A DNA stretch of 34,967 bases from an uncultured SAR86 cluster bacterium. GTDB lineage: Bacteria; Pseudomonadota; Gammaproteobacteria; Magnimaribacterales; Magnimaribacteraceae. A program made the position numbers and the translations under genes. Positions 7,112 to 15,324 of this stretch are shown here, in pieces (within the stretch, counting starts at the first letter, position 1; each line of letters begins with the position of its first letter). Below the pieces are notes generated by a model. It was not told the DNA's origin. It was given only the letters and a program-made list of their open reading frames with translations, and made no database searches. Location of the stretch: the NCBI GenBank assembly GCA_902628375.1, contig CACOMS010000012.1, forward strand, positions 1 through 34,967. The letters run 5' to 3'.

Positions 7112-7948
7112 TTAAATATAATTATCGATTATTCTATCTAAAGACTTAATAAAGAAGTTAATTCTCTGTCTGTAATTTTTTCTTTGTTTCTGATCTAAAG
7201 AGGATACAAGTTCTGCTAACAGAGCATTAATTTTATTGTTTAATTCTGACTCATCCATTTCATTAAAAACCTTCAGATGTTTGTCTAGTCTAGAATCAAA
7301 ACCATATTCTTTTCTATCCAATAATATAAGATTAAGTTCTGCATTCCATTTTTCTTGGTCAAATTGGTCAAAATTTGGGTCTCTATAAATTTGATTATTT
7401 TCATTGCTAAATTTAATAATTAAATTTTTTTGTTCTTCATTAAGTTCAACTTTAAGAAACTTAAAAATACGAACAAAGGTTTCTAGAGTCCCATTCTCCT
7501 GCTTATTTCTCTTAGATTCTGTTTCTTTTCTCTTACTTACTACGGCCTCAAAGTGTTGCTTAATCTGGTTTACCTGCTTGTCAGTCATTGTTTTAGAAAA
7601 TTTGATGATATGAGGGTGGAAAAAATTATTAGAAGCAATAAACCTTTTTTCTGCCTGATATGAGATGGTTTTAATCTCATTTATAGAAGTGTCGTCGTCT
7701 AGATCCCTGATAGCTACTAGCAAAGATCTGTATTTAGGCAATTCTTCATCAGATAACCAAGTGTGATAAGACTCAGAGATTCTTTTTATTTCATTTCTCT
7801 GGTTTTTATCAAAATCTGCATACTCATAAAAATAATTGGCAATGTATCTATCCATTCTTTCATACCACCACTCTCCCACTAATGAGCAAGAAGTTAGAAA
7901 AACCAAGGCCAGGATTGATCTAAATAATTTGTAATTCTTTTTATTCAT
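7112..7948 (-). CDS. DUF6279-like putative lipoprotein
   Basis: The function is unknown. The 278-aa product begins with a lipoprotein signal peptide (basic MNKKNYKLFR, hydrophobic stretch, lipobox LTSC with the acylated Cys at 21). The body is hydrophilic and largely helical, rich in Lys, Glu and Asn. The start of the mature part (YFYEYADFDKNQRNEIKRI, then WLSDEELPKYRSLL) resembles the gammaproteobacterial DUF6279 lipoproteins, which I recall having an aromatic segment followed by a D-x-x-Q-R helix and an EELP motif. It heads the ubiE-ubiB-hisE-tatABC cluster and is divergent from orn. The residue after the acylated Cys is Ser, not Asp, so sorting to the outer membrane is likely. Confidence 0.7.
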   Translation of the reverse strand: MNKKNYKLFRSILALVFLTSCSLVGEWWYERMDRYIANYFYEYADFDKNQRNEIKRISESYHTWLSDEELPKYRSLLVAIRDLDDDTSINEIKTISYQAEKRFIASNNFFHPHIIKFSKTMTDKQVNQIKQHFEAVVSKRKETESKRNKQENGTLETFVRIFKFLKVELNEEQKNLIIKFSNENNQIYRDPNFDQFDQEKWNAELNLILLDRKEYGFDSRLDKHLKVFNEMDESELNNKINALLAELVSSLDQKQRKNYRQRINFFIKSLDRIIDNYI

Positions 7949-7959
7949 ATTGATGAGGT

Positions 7960-7990
7960 ATTATAGATAGATATTACCTAAATTATTCAA
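7960..7990 (-). promoter_or_regulatory. Candidate promoter for the lipoprotein-ubiE-tat cluster
   Basis: On the minus strand TTGAAT (complement of 7985-7990) and a perfect TATAAT (complement of 7960-7965) are separated by 19 bases in the short divergent gap with orn. The -10 lies only 11 bases from the lipoprotein start codon, so the 5' leader would be a few bases long and no Shine-Dalgarno is visible. The spacer is long for sigma70. Confidence 0.35.
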
Positions 7991-7991
7991 G

Positions 7992-8543
7992 ATGGAATTA
8001 AAAGAATATCCTTATTTAGTCTGGTTGGATCTAGAAATGACAGGACTTGATCCAGATTCGGAAAGAATCATAGAGATAGCAACTGTAATAACTTCGTCTG
8101 ATCTAGAAGAAGTCATAGAGGGTCCTAATTTAGTTATAAATCAACCCAGAGAATATTTAGACAATATGGATGAATGGAATACTTCCCACCATGGAAATTC
8201 TGGTCTCATAGAGGCAGTTAAGGTAAGTAATATTACGGATGAGCTAGCTGAGAAAGAAACACTAAACTTCTTAATGAAATATCTAGAAATAGGCACTTCT
8301 CCACTTTGCGGAAATTCAATTTCTCAGGATAGAAGGTTTCTAAATAGATATATGCCGGACTTAGCTAAATTCTTTCATTATAGAAATATTGATGTGAGTT
8401 CTATAAAGGAATTAACTAAGAGGTGGAGGCCTGATCTAGAAGGAAAGATAATTAAAAGTACCTCACACAGAGCATTATCCGATGTTTATGAGAGTATAGA
8501 AGAATTAAAGTTTTATAGAGACAATCTATTTAAAAACGATTGA
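7992..8543 (+). CDS. orn: Oligoribonuclease
   Basis: Orn is the DEDDh 3'-5' exoribonuclease that degrades 2-5 nt RNA and the linear dinucleotide pGpG. The 183-aa product is standard length. The acidic and histidine ligands are all there: WLDLEMTGL (Asp/Glu pair near 13-15), NSISQDRRFLNRYMP (third Asp) and SHRALSDV (His and fourth Asp). The start ATG gives MELKEYPYLVWLDLEMTG, as in other Orn proteins. It is a single-gene unit: divergent from the lipoprotein gene (43 bases) and convergent with the DUF1820 gene (one base between stops). Confidence 0.97.
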   Translation: MELKEYPYLVWLDLEMTGLDPDSERIIEIATVITSSDLEEVIEGPNLVINQPREYLDNMDEWNTSHHGNSGLIEAVKVSNITDELAEKETLNFLMKYLEIGTSPLCGNSISQDRRFLNRYMPDLAKFFHYRNIDVSSIKELTKRWRPDLEGKIIKSTSHRALSDVYESIEELKFYRDNLFKND

Positions 8544-8544
8544 A

Positions 8545-8877
8545 TTATTTTTTGGGGAATTTACCTATTAAGTCAGAATTGGGCAAAGAACTAACTTTAT
8601 CACCTTTGTTTTTCTTTATTTTTGCGCTACCTCTCTCCTCTACTTCATCTATTCTTAAGATTTGATTTATAGGTATATAGCTCCTTTTTACCCCTTTAAG
8701 CTCATTTTTAAGCTTTTCTTCACTTGTATCTACAACTATTTTGGAGTTTTGATCGAACAAATATTCTTCCACTTCCACAAAACCATATAGGTCACTTTGG
8801 AAGATAGACTTAGCATAAACTTCATAAACTTCACTACCTTGAATAAATACAATTTTGTAGATTCCTTTTTTTGCCAT
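8545..8877 (-). CDS. DUF1820 family protein
   Basis: This 110-aa soluble protein belongs to the DUF1820 family, found mainly in gammaproteobacteria and without an assigned function. The diagnostic core is present: KIVFIQGSEVYEVYAKSIFQ (residues 8-27), then SDLYGFVEVEEYLFD, VVDTSEEKLKNELKGVKRSY and the Ile-Pro-Ile hinge leading to LRIDEVEERG. No signal peptide, membrane segment or known catalytic motif is visible. The last ~20 residues are basic and low in conservation. It is divergent from miaB with a 35-base gap, so both promoters must lie in or near that gap. The family call is good; a role is not inferable here. Confidence 0.85.
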   Translation of the reverse strand: MAKKGIYKIVFIQGSEVYEVYAKSIFQSDLYGFVEVEEYLFDQNSKIVVDTSEEKLKNELKGVKRSYIPINQILRIDEVEERGSAKIKKNKGDKVSSLPNSDLIGKFPKK

Positions 8878-8912
8878 TACAATTCTCGCCTTTTTTTAGA
8901 TAATAACTATAT

Positions 8913-10238
8913 ATGGGCAAAAAATTATTCATCAAGACTCATGGGTGTCAAATGAACGAGTATGACTCGAATAGAGTAGGTGACCTTCTTGGTGAGAGTC
9001 ATGGATTTGAAATAACCTCTAAACCAGAAGAAGCCGACCTGATTCTTTTGAATACTTGTTCAATTAGAGAAAAAGCTCAAGAGAAAGTATTTCATGAGCT
9101 GGGCAGATGGAAAAAATTAAAAAAACTAAAACCTGAGTTAAAAATTGGTGTAGGCGGATGCGTAGCAAGTCAAGAAGGTAAAAATATTATCAGTAGAGCA
9201 CCATTCGTGGATATTGTCTTTGGGCCCCAGACCATACATAGGGTCCCTGATCTCTATCAATCTTCTTTGGTAAATTGTAATCCTGGAATAGATATTGAAT
9301 TTCCTAAAACAGAGAAATTTGATTATTTACCTTCTCCCTCTTCTAAAGGCCCTTCTGCTTTTGTTTCGATCATGGAGGGATGCAATAAATATTGCACTTA
9401 TTGTGTTGTGCCTCACACAAGAGGACACGAAGTAAGTAGAGATAAAAAGGATATTTTAGAAGAAGTTAGAGCTTTAGTGGATAAAGGAGTTAGAGAGGTA
9501 AACTTTCTAGGACAAAATGTTAATGCATATAGAGATGGAAAAGATAAAACTAAAGGACTAGGTTTAGCAAATCTAATAAGGGAAAGCTCAGAAATTGAAG
9601 GTTTAGATAGAATTAGATTCACTACTTCTCACCCTTTTGAATTTGGCCAAGAGTTAGTGAATGTATATGGAGAAGTACCAGAACTTGTTAGCCATTTACA
9701 TCTTCCTGTGCAAAGTGGTTCCAATTCTATACTTAAGTTAATGAGAAGAAGGCACACTCGAGAAGATTACATAGACCTCATCAGCAGAATAAAGGGAAAA
9801 AGGCCAGGGATTAGTTTGTCTTCAGACTTTATAGTTGGTTTCCCAGGCGAGACGGAAGAAGATTTCATGCTCACTCTAGATTTGGTTGACCAAATTGGAT
9901 TTGATGAATCTTATAGTTTTATGTACAGCCCAAGACCAAATACTACAGCATTAGAATTCGAAGATGATGTAAGCCCAGATAAAAAGAAGGAGAGACTCTC
10001 GTCTCTTCAAAATAAAATAAAAAACAATGCAAATATTATAAGTCGAAGAATGGTTGGAACGACTGAAAGCTGTCTTGTTACTGGAGTATCAAAAAAAGAC
10101 CCTGGGCAATTACAGGCAAGAACTGAGAATAACAGAGTAGTAAACTTCAATGCTTCATCTCATTCGATGATCGGGGAATTTATAAATTTGGATATAGTAG
10201 AGGCATTACCTAATTCTTTGAGAGGAGTTATTGCTTAG
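8913..10238 (+). CDS. miaB: tRNA-2-methylthio-N6-dimethylallyladenosine synthase MiaB
   Basis: MiaB is a radical-SAM methylthiotransferase that converts i6A37 to ms2i6A37 in tRNAs reading UNN codons. The 441-aa protein shows the UPF0004 domain with three cluster cysteines (C12 in [11 protein letters not shown]49 in [10 protein letters not shown]83 in VGGCVAS), then the radical-SAM CxxxCxxC triad C157/C161/C164 in [17 protein letters not shown], and a C-terminal TRAM domain. All ligands for two 4Fe-4S clusters are intact. It begins a long plus-strand run with ybeZ, ybeY, corC and lnt, the usual gammaproteobacterial order. No Shine-Dalgarno is visible; a GATAAT hexamer (8899-8904) ends eight bases before the ATG. 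Confidence 0.97.
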   Translation: MGKKLFIKTHGCQMNEYDSNRVGDLLGESHGFEITSKPEEADLILLNTCSIREKAQEKVFHELGRWKKLKKLKPELKIGVGGCVASQEGKNIISRAPFVDIVFGPQTIHRVPDLYQSSLVNCNPGIDIEFPKTEKFDYLPSPSSKGPSAFVSIMEGCNKYCTYCVVPHTRGHEVSRDKKDILEEVRALVDKGVREVNFLGQNVNAYRDGKDKTKGLGLANLIRESSEIEGLDRIRFTTSHPFEFGQELVNVYGEVPELVSHLHLPVQSGSNSILKLMRRRHTREDYIDLISRIKGKRPGISLSSDFIVGFPGETEEDFMLTLDLVDQIGFDESYSFMYSPRPNTTALEFEDDVSPDKKKERLSSLQNKIKNNANIISRRMVGTTESCLVTGVSKKDPGQLQARTENNRVVNFNASSHSMIGEFINLDIVEALPNSLRGVIA

Positions 10239-10243
10239 AAGGC

Positions 10244-11209
10244 ATGGAAAAAAATTTAAAGTTTGAGCTATCGCCTATTGATCAAGAAAGGATAAATAGA
10301 TTATCAGGTCCTACAAACTCAACTTACAAACAAATAGAAAAAGAGCTAGATATAAAGATCATTAGCAGAGGAGAAAACTTTAAGATCCAGGGATCAAAAA
10401 ATAATATTAGGGCAGGACAAGAGATATTAGTAAAACTTTATAAAAGATTAGGTGATAAGGACAATTTAACACCAGAAGAGATACACTTATTCCTTAGAGA
10501 AGTTATGAATAAAGATAACAAAACAAATAAAAAAAATAATAGCAGGACTCCAGTCAAGACTCCTAAAATTACTGTATTACCTAAGGGCGAGAATCAAGAG
10601 AATTATTTAAAAACGATTAGGCAAAAGACATTAACCTTTGGTGTGGGTCCAGCTGGGACTGGTAAGACGTATTTAGCTGTTGCTTTAGCAGTAGAGCAAT
10701 TAAGGTCTGGGGAAATTGAAAAGATAGTATTAACAAGGCCGGCTGTAGAAGCTGGTGAGAAACTTGGATTTTTGCCAGGAGATCTGAGCCAGAAAGTAGA
10801 TCCTTACTTAAAGCCCCTTTATGACGCTTTGTTTGAGACTTTAGGGTTTAAAGAAACAAATAATTTAATAGAAGGGAATATCATAGAAATAGCTCCCTTG
10901 GCTTTTATGAGAGGCAGGACTCTTAGTAATTCATTTATCATTTTAGATGAAGGTCAAAACACTACTAGAGAACAAATGAAGATGTTTTTAACAAGATTTG
11001 GATTCGGATCTAAGGTGGTTGTAACAGGTGATCTCACTCAAGTAGATCTACCTAGTGATTCTTCTTCCGGACTTCTTCATGCTATTGAAGTTCTTAAGAC
11101 AGTTAAAGAAGTAGGCTTTATAGAATTTAGTTCAAAGGATGTCGTGAGAAATTCTTTAGTCCAGAAAATAGTCGAAGCCTATGATAAGTTCAAAGAAAGA
11201 AAGAAATGA
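10244..11209 (+). CDS. ybeZ: PhoH-like ATPase YbeZ
   Basis: This 321-aa PhoH-family P-loop ATPase is the usual partner of YbeY in rRNA maturation and RNA metabolism. An N-terminal KH/R3H-like region (1-75) precedes a charged linker rich in Asn and Lys (~88-105). The ATPase domain follows, with Walker A GPAGTGKT (135-142), LTRPAVEAGEKLGFLPGD and Walker B FIILDEGQN (231-239). It follows miaB by five bases and overlaps ybeY by four (ATGA), so the pair is translationally coupled. This fits the known YbeZ-YbeY interaction. Confidence 0.95.
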   Translation: MEKNLKFELSPIDQERINRLSGPTNSTYKQIEKELDIKIISRGENFKIQGSKNNIRAGQEILVKLYKRLGDKDNLTPEEIHLFLREVMNKDNKTNKKNNSRTPVKTPKITVLPKGENQENYLKTIRQKTLTFGVGPAGTGKTYLAVALAVEQLRSGEIEKIVLTRPAVEAGEKLGFLPGDLSQKVDPYLKPLYDALFETLGFKETNNLIEGNIIEIAPLAFMRGRTLSNSFIILDEGQNTTREQMKMFLTRFGFGSKVVVTGDLTQVDLPSDSSSGLLHAIEVLKTVKEVGFIEFSSKDVVRNSLVQKIVEAYDKFKERKK

Positions 11210-11688
11210 CCTGCCCTATTTCTATCTTCATAGAGCAAGAAAAAGAGGTTGATTCAGTAATTTCCCAAGAAACCTTTGAAAGCTGGATAAATGAAATAGA
11301 ACTTGAACTAGGTCCAGGCCTCTTTGAAGACTTTTCAAGTGTATCTATAGGTTTAGTGAGTAAAAAGACTATCCAAGGCCTAAATCAAACCTATAGAGAG
11401 AAAGATGCGCCTACTAATGTGTTGGCTTTTGAAGGGGATTTGGGCTTGGGAGAAGAACTTAACTCCTTAGGGGATATAGCTATATGCCCTGAGGTATTAA
11501 GAGAGGAAGCTTTAGAACAATCAAAGGACGAGAGTCATCATTTTGCCCATCTATTTATTCACGGAATACTTCATTTAATTGGATACAATCATGAAAAAAC
11601 TTTTGAAGCCGAAGAGATGGAAAAGTTAGAAATTAGAATATTAAATAGATTAGGTATTGCTGATCCATACCAAATAGATTTAATATAG
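11206..11688 (+). CDS. ybeY: Endoribonuclease YbeY
   Basis: YbeY is a zinc-dependent single-strand endoribonuclease needed for 16S rRNA 3'-end processing and late 70S quality control. The UPF0054 zinc motif H-x3-H-x5-H is complete in HGILHLIGYNH (H119, H123, H129). The conserved segment NQTYREKDAPTNVLAF (60-75), with its Arg, and LGDIAICPE are also present. The 160-aa length is normal. The start ATG overlaps the ybeZ stop (ATGA), and no internal start agrees better with the family. Confidence 0.96.
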   Translation: MTCPISIFIEQEKEVDSVISQETFESWINEIELELGPGLFEDFSSVSIGLVSKKTIQGLNQTYREKDAPTNVLAFEGDLGLGEELNSLGDIAICPEVLREEALEQSKDESHHFAHLFIHGILHLIGYNHEKTFEAEEMEKLEIRILNRLGIADPYQIDLI

Positions 11689-11714
11689 GTTTGTGTTAAG
11701 AAATATAGGTGTTC

Positions 11715-12587
11715 ATGAACGAAGAACCCCCAAGTACAGAAGCTGAGTCGCAGAAGACCAGCATTCAAGAAAAACTAGAAAAAAAATTAAAGGAAATCTA
11801 CCAAAGGTTTTCTTATAAACCCAAAAATAAATCTGAAATTGCTGAAACTATAAGGGATTCAAGCGATTCAGGGGTATTGGAAAAAGCTACTCTTAGTATG
11901 ATGGAAGGAGCCCTTAAAGTTTCTACTTCCAGAGTAAGAGATATCATGGTGCACAGGCCTCAAATTACTTTTGTAGACTCAGATGAAAGCGCAGAAGAGT
12001 ACATACCAAGGATTATTAAGTCAGGACATTCAAGATTTCCTGTTTTATCAAAAGAATCAGATGAAGTAATTGGTATTTTAATGGCAAAAGACCTTTTAGG
12101 ATTACTTGATCAGGCAGGTGAGCAGAAAAATAGTGACCTAAACAGCCTTTTAAGGCCAGTTGTACTTATTCCTGAGAGCAAAAAGCTTGATACGCTACTT
12201 GAAGAGTTTAAGTCAAGCAGGAATCACATGGCAGTAGTAGTGGATGAATATGGAGGGGTTACTGGTCTGGTTACCATTGAAGATGTACTTGAAGAAATAG
12301 TAGGTGAGATTGAAGATGAATATGATGAAGAGCAGATAGAATTTATAAAGCCTATATCAGAGAACGAATTCTTGGTCTCAGCATTAACTCCTATAGAACA
12401 ATTCAATGAAGAACTGGGATCTGACTTACAACATAATAATTTTGACACCATAGGTGGGGTTGTAATGCATAATTTCTCAAGACTTCCAAAGTTGAATGAT
12501 TCTACAACAATATCTGACTTTAAATTTGTAGTAACTTCTACCGGAAATAAAAGAATTAAGAGATTGAAAGTTATTAAAAAAATATAA
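11715..12587 (+). CDS. corC: CBS-domain protein CorC/YbeX
   Basis: This is the soluble CorC/YbeX type, linked genetically to magnesium/cobalt homeostasis and, in E. coli, to ribosome maturation. From ATG 11715 it has 290 aa (E. coli 292). A charged N-terminus precedes two CBS domains (about 65-190; RVRDIMVHRPQITFVD and GHSRFPVLSKESDEVIGIL in the first, NHMAVVVDEYGGVTGLVTIEDVL in the second). A CorC/HlyC-type C-terminal domain follows (~205-285). No DUF21 membrane domain is present. A GTG two codons earlier is possible. It lies between ybeY and lnt, as in most gammaproteobacteria. Confidence 0.93.
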   Translation: MNEEPPSTEAESQKTSIQEKLEKKLKEIYQRFSYKPKNKSEIAETIRDSSDSGVLEKATLSMMEGALKVSTSRVRDIMVHRPQITFVDSDESAEEYIPRIIKSGHSRFPVLSKESDEVIGILMAKDLLGLLDQAGEQKNSDLNSLLRPVVLIPESKKLDTLLEEFKSSRNHMAVVVDEYGGVTGLVTIEDVLEEIVGEIEDEYDEEQIEFIKPISENEFLVSALTPIEQFNEELGSDLQHNNFDTIGGVVMHNFSRLPKLNDSTTISDFKFVVTSTGNKRIKRLKVIKKI

Positions 12588-12629
12588 ATTCTTCTGTAAG
12601 TAATATCTCCTTCTATATAAGATTGGTAC

Positions 12630-14129
12630 ATGTCTAAATATGTAATAGCCTTATTTTCAGGCTTATTATTTTCTCTAGGATTTTCGCCTTTTAACTTTCT
12701 ATTTTTGACCATAGTTTCTTTATCATCCTTTTTGTTTTTACTCGAAAAAAGCTCAAGTCTTAGAGAGAGTTTTTTGATAAGTTTTATATTTGGAATAGGG
12801 GTATGGTCAATTGGTATTTCTTGGGTGATAGTAAGTATTTACTATCATGGAAATGTTTCATTAATAGTATCTGTACTAATTACTTCACTATTTATTGTTC
12901 TGCTTTCTTTATACAAATCTTTAGTAGGAATAATCTATTTTAAACTCAAGAAAAATTTCATATTTAATGCCTTAGTGTTATTTCCGTTTGCCTGGGTTTT
13001 TGTAGAAACACTAAGAGGTTTCCTGTTTTCTGGATTTCCTTGGCTTTTATTAGGCATATCAATTACCAACTCTCCTTTGAGCGGCTTTCTTCCAATTTTT
13101 GGATCTTCTGGCTCTTCAATTATTCTATGTATTATTTCTGCACTACTAGTAATAACATTTAATTTAAAAAGATCTAATAAGCTATCTAAATATCAGATAA
13201 ACAAAATAAGAATGATATCTGGTTCTTTTCTCATAATTCTAGTAAGTACACCTCCCCTGCTATTAAATAAGATTTCTTGGACAGAAGAAATTGGGAAGCA
13301 AAAAGTATCCATCTATCAACCTAACCTGACTCTAGAAGAAAAATGGAGTTATGAAGGAATAGCTGAAACTAGAAATCTTCTAAATAAAGCTCTTTTAGTA
13401 GCTGAAAATAGAGAATTGATTATTTTTCCTGAGACAGCTTTTATTTCAAATGAAACTTCAAGAGAATCATTTTTTAAATCTTTAGAAGATTTGCTTAGTA
13501 AAAAGGAAATTTATTTAATTACAGGTATTTTGGGAACAAAGGGAGAAGCCAGAACTAATACATTACATGGTTATGGTCTAGCAAAAGGCACTTATGATAA
13601 AGTAAAACTTGTACCTTTTGGTGAATATGTACCTTTTTTAGATATTTTCGGTAATTTTCTAAACTTTATAGGCATAAATATTACAAATATGCAGCCAGGT
13701 TACGAATATAAAACCTTAAAAATAGGAAAATATGTAGTTTCTCCTACTATTTGCTATGAAATAGCCTTTGAATCAATAGTATTAGAAACTGCAAGTATAT
13801 CTAATTTATTTATTACTTTATCTAATGATACTTGGTTTGGAGATTCAATTGGACCATATCAGCACCTTGAAATTTCTCAAGCTAGGGCTATTGAGCATGA
13901 AAGAGCAGTTTTAAGATCTACAAACAGTGGAATAAGTGCCATTATTAATGAAAAAGGAGAAATACAAGACAAAATTGGAATATTTGAAGATAAGTCATTA
14001 AATCATACAGTTTCAATTAGAGAAGGAACTACACCCTATTCTTATTTTAAGAGATATCCTTTATACTTATATTTACTTTTAATTTTTATGTACCTTTATC
14101 AAAATAATAGAACAAATGTTACTAAATAA
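12630..14129 (+). CDS. lnt: Apolipoprotein N-acyltransferase
   Basis: Lnt adds the third acyl chain to lipoproteins in the outer leaflet of the inner membrane, which allows Lol-dependent sorting. The 499-aa protein has about six to seven N-terminal membrane segments (1-210), a periplasmic nitrilase domain and one C-terminal hydrophobic segment. The catalytic triad aligns with E. coli E267/K335/C387: E268 in IIFPETAF, K326 in KVKLVPFGEYVP and C375 in SPTICYEIAFES. It follows corC by 42 bases without an obvious ribosome-binding site. Its last 14 bases overlap the start of the L,D-transpeptidase gene. Confidence 0.97.
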   Translation: MSKYVIALFSGLLFSLGFSPFNFLFLTIVSLSSFLFLLEKSSSLRESFLISFIFGIGVWSIGISWVIVSIYYHGNVSLIVSVLITSLFIVLLSLYKSLVGIIYFKLKKNFIFNALVLFPFAWVFVETLRGFLFSGFPWLLLGISITNSPLSGFLPIFGSSGSSIILCIISALLVITFNLKRSNKLSKYQINKIRMISGSFLIILVSTPPLLLNKISWTEEIGKQKVSIYQPNLTLEEKWSYEGIAETRNLLNKALLVAENRELIIFPETAFISNETSRESFFKSLEDLLSKKEIYLITGILGTKGEARTNTLHGYGLAKGTYDKVKLVPFGEYVPFLDIFGNFLNFIGINITNMQPGYEYKTLKIGKYVVSPTICYEIAFESIVLETASISNLFITLSNDTWFGDSIGPYQHLEISQARAIEHERAVLRSTNSGISAIINEKGEIQDKIGIFEDKSLNHTVSIREGTTPYSYFKRYPLYLYLLLIFMYLYQNNRTNVTK

Positions 14130-14769
14130 TCTTAAAATATTATGTAAAGAACATTTTAAAATAAATCTAGTTTTATTATTTTCATTATTCTTCTTAATAT
14201 CTTGCAGCAATCAACTTATAATAGGCACAAATAACACATTTACTAATTTGATTAAAAATATATCTATAGATGAATTAAATAGCTTAGAAGATTCAATTGT
14301 GGTAAGTATAAGAGAACAAAAGCTATACTATTTAAAAAAAGGTACAGTTATTGATGAGTATCCTATTTCTTCATCAAAGTATGGAATAGGTTCTATGGAA
14401 AATAGCTATAAAACTCCACTAGGAAGGCATAAAGTAAGTGAGAAAATAGGAAAGGAACTACCTTTTGGAGCAGTTTTGAAAGGCAGAAAGTGGACTGGAT
14501 CTATAGCAAATATCATAAAAGACCCTATAGATACTGACTTAGATATTGTTACATCTAGAATTTTATGGCTAGAAGGCCAAGAATTAGGTTTAAATAGAGG
14601 GCCGGGAATTGATTCTAAAGAAAGATATATTTATATCCATGGTACTGCAGAAGAAGGTTTAATAGGTAAACCTGCTTCAGATGGATGTATTAGAATGTAT
14701 AATTCGGATGTTATTGAGCTTTTTGATAAAATTCCTATTAACACTAACGTATGGATACTAAATAAATGA
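14116..14769 (+). CDS. L,D-transpeptidase (YkuD domain) lipoprotein
   Basis: This is a periplasmic YkuD-fold enzyme of the class that makes 3-3 peptidoglycan crosslinks or attaches proteins to the wall. The 217-aa product starts with a long hydrophobic signal segment and a lipobox LISC (C30), so it is probably membrane-anchored. The catalytic region is intact: H175 in IYIHGTAEEG and the nucleophile C191 in ASDGCIRM, with R193. The N-terminal part of the fold carries VVSIREQKLYYLKKG and YKTPLGRHKV. There is no LysM or other wall-binding domain. It overlaps lnt by 14 bases and the next gene by four. The only in-frame Met upstream of the signal segment is at 14116. The exact acceptor cannot be told from sequence. 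Confidence 0.92.
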   Translation: MLLNNLKILCKEHFKINLVLLFSLFFLISCSNQLIIGTNNTFTNLIKNISIDELNSLEDSIVVSIREQKLYYLKKGTVIDEYPISSSKYGIGSMENSYKTPLGRHKVSEKIGKELPFGAVLKGRKWTGSIANIIKDPIDTDLDIVTSRILWLEGQELGLNRGPGIDSKERYIYIHGTAEEGLIGKPASDGCIRMYNSDVIELFDKIPINTNVWILNK

Positions 14770-15296
14770 AAAATATAAATAAACTACTCTTTTTATTCCT
14801 CTTTTCTCCTCTACTGTTTGCTGATTGCCCAGATGTTCTTAACCATGATGTTAGAGTATTGGACTCAAAAGAAAAAAGAAATCTTTGTGACTATGAAGGT
14901 AAGGTAATTCTGGCTGTTAATGTGGCAAGCAGGTGTGGCTTTGTTTACCAATATGAAGAATTACAGAATCTATATAAGAAGTATGAAGATAAAGATTTCA
15001 TAGTTCTTGGATTTCCTTCTAGAGATTTTATGTACCAAGAATATTCAGATGAATCTAAGGTAAAAGAGTTCTGCAGCACTGAATACGGGGTTACTTTCCC
15101 TATGTTTGCAACTTCGCCAGTTAAAGGTTCAAAAGCAAATCCATTTTATAAAGATTTAAGTAAATTATCTGGAGAAAAGCCTGGTTGGAATTTTCATAAA
15201 TACCTAATAGACAAGCAAGGAAATGTAGCTAGTTTCTCAACTAAGATCGAGCCCAATAGTAAAGTTCTAATAGAGAAGATTGATAGTATTTTATAG
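14766..15296 (+). CDS. Exported glutathione-peroxidase-like protein
   Basis: The 176-aa protein has an N-terminal signal peptide (MKNINKLLFLFLFSPLLFA, cleavage probably before D20) and a thioredoxin-fold peroxidase domain. The peroxidatic cysteine is C57 in NVASRCGF. W141 and N142 in GWNFHKYLID keep two further members of the glutathione-peroxidase tetrad. The segment that is normally GFPCNQF reads GFPSRDF, so the tetrad glutamine is aspartate (D87). C103 in EFCSTEYGVTFPMF is a possible resolving cysteine, which would favour thioredoxin-like over glutathione reductants, though neither is shown. It overlaps the L,D-transpeptidase gene by four bases (ATGA) and ends the miaB run. The export signal places it in the periplasm, unlike classical cytosolic BtuE. 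Confidence 0.88.
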   Translation: MKNINKLLFLFLFSPLLFADCPDVLNHDVRVLDSKEKRNLCDYEGKVILAVNVASRCGFVYQYEELQNLYKKYEDKDFIVLGFPSRDFMYQEYSDESKVKEFCSTEYGVTFPMFATSPVKGSKANPFYKDLSKLSGEKPGWNFHKYLIDKQGNVASFSTKIEPNSKVLIEKIDSIL

Positions 15297-15308
15297 GTTT
15301 TAAAAGAT

Positions 15309-15322
15309 AGTAAGTACTTACT
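15309..15322. repeat. Perfect 14-bp palindrome between convergent genes
   Basis: AGTAAGTACTTACT reads the same on both strands. It lies in the 28-base gap between the stops of the peroxidase gene (+) and rpiA (-). It could be a weak bidirectional terminator stem or a protein-binding site, but it lacks a GC-rich stem and a clear T-tract, so I leave the role open. Confidence 0.5.
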
Positions 15323-15324
15323 TA

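Noticed and set aside
12224-12712. 162-codon open frame on the minus strand across corC and the start of lnt
   Set aside because: It is antisense to two well-supported genes, is Ser/Thr/Pro-rich in the part opposite the CBS/CorC domains, and has no recognisable domain. It is a by-product of codon bias on the other strand.
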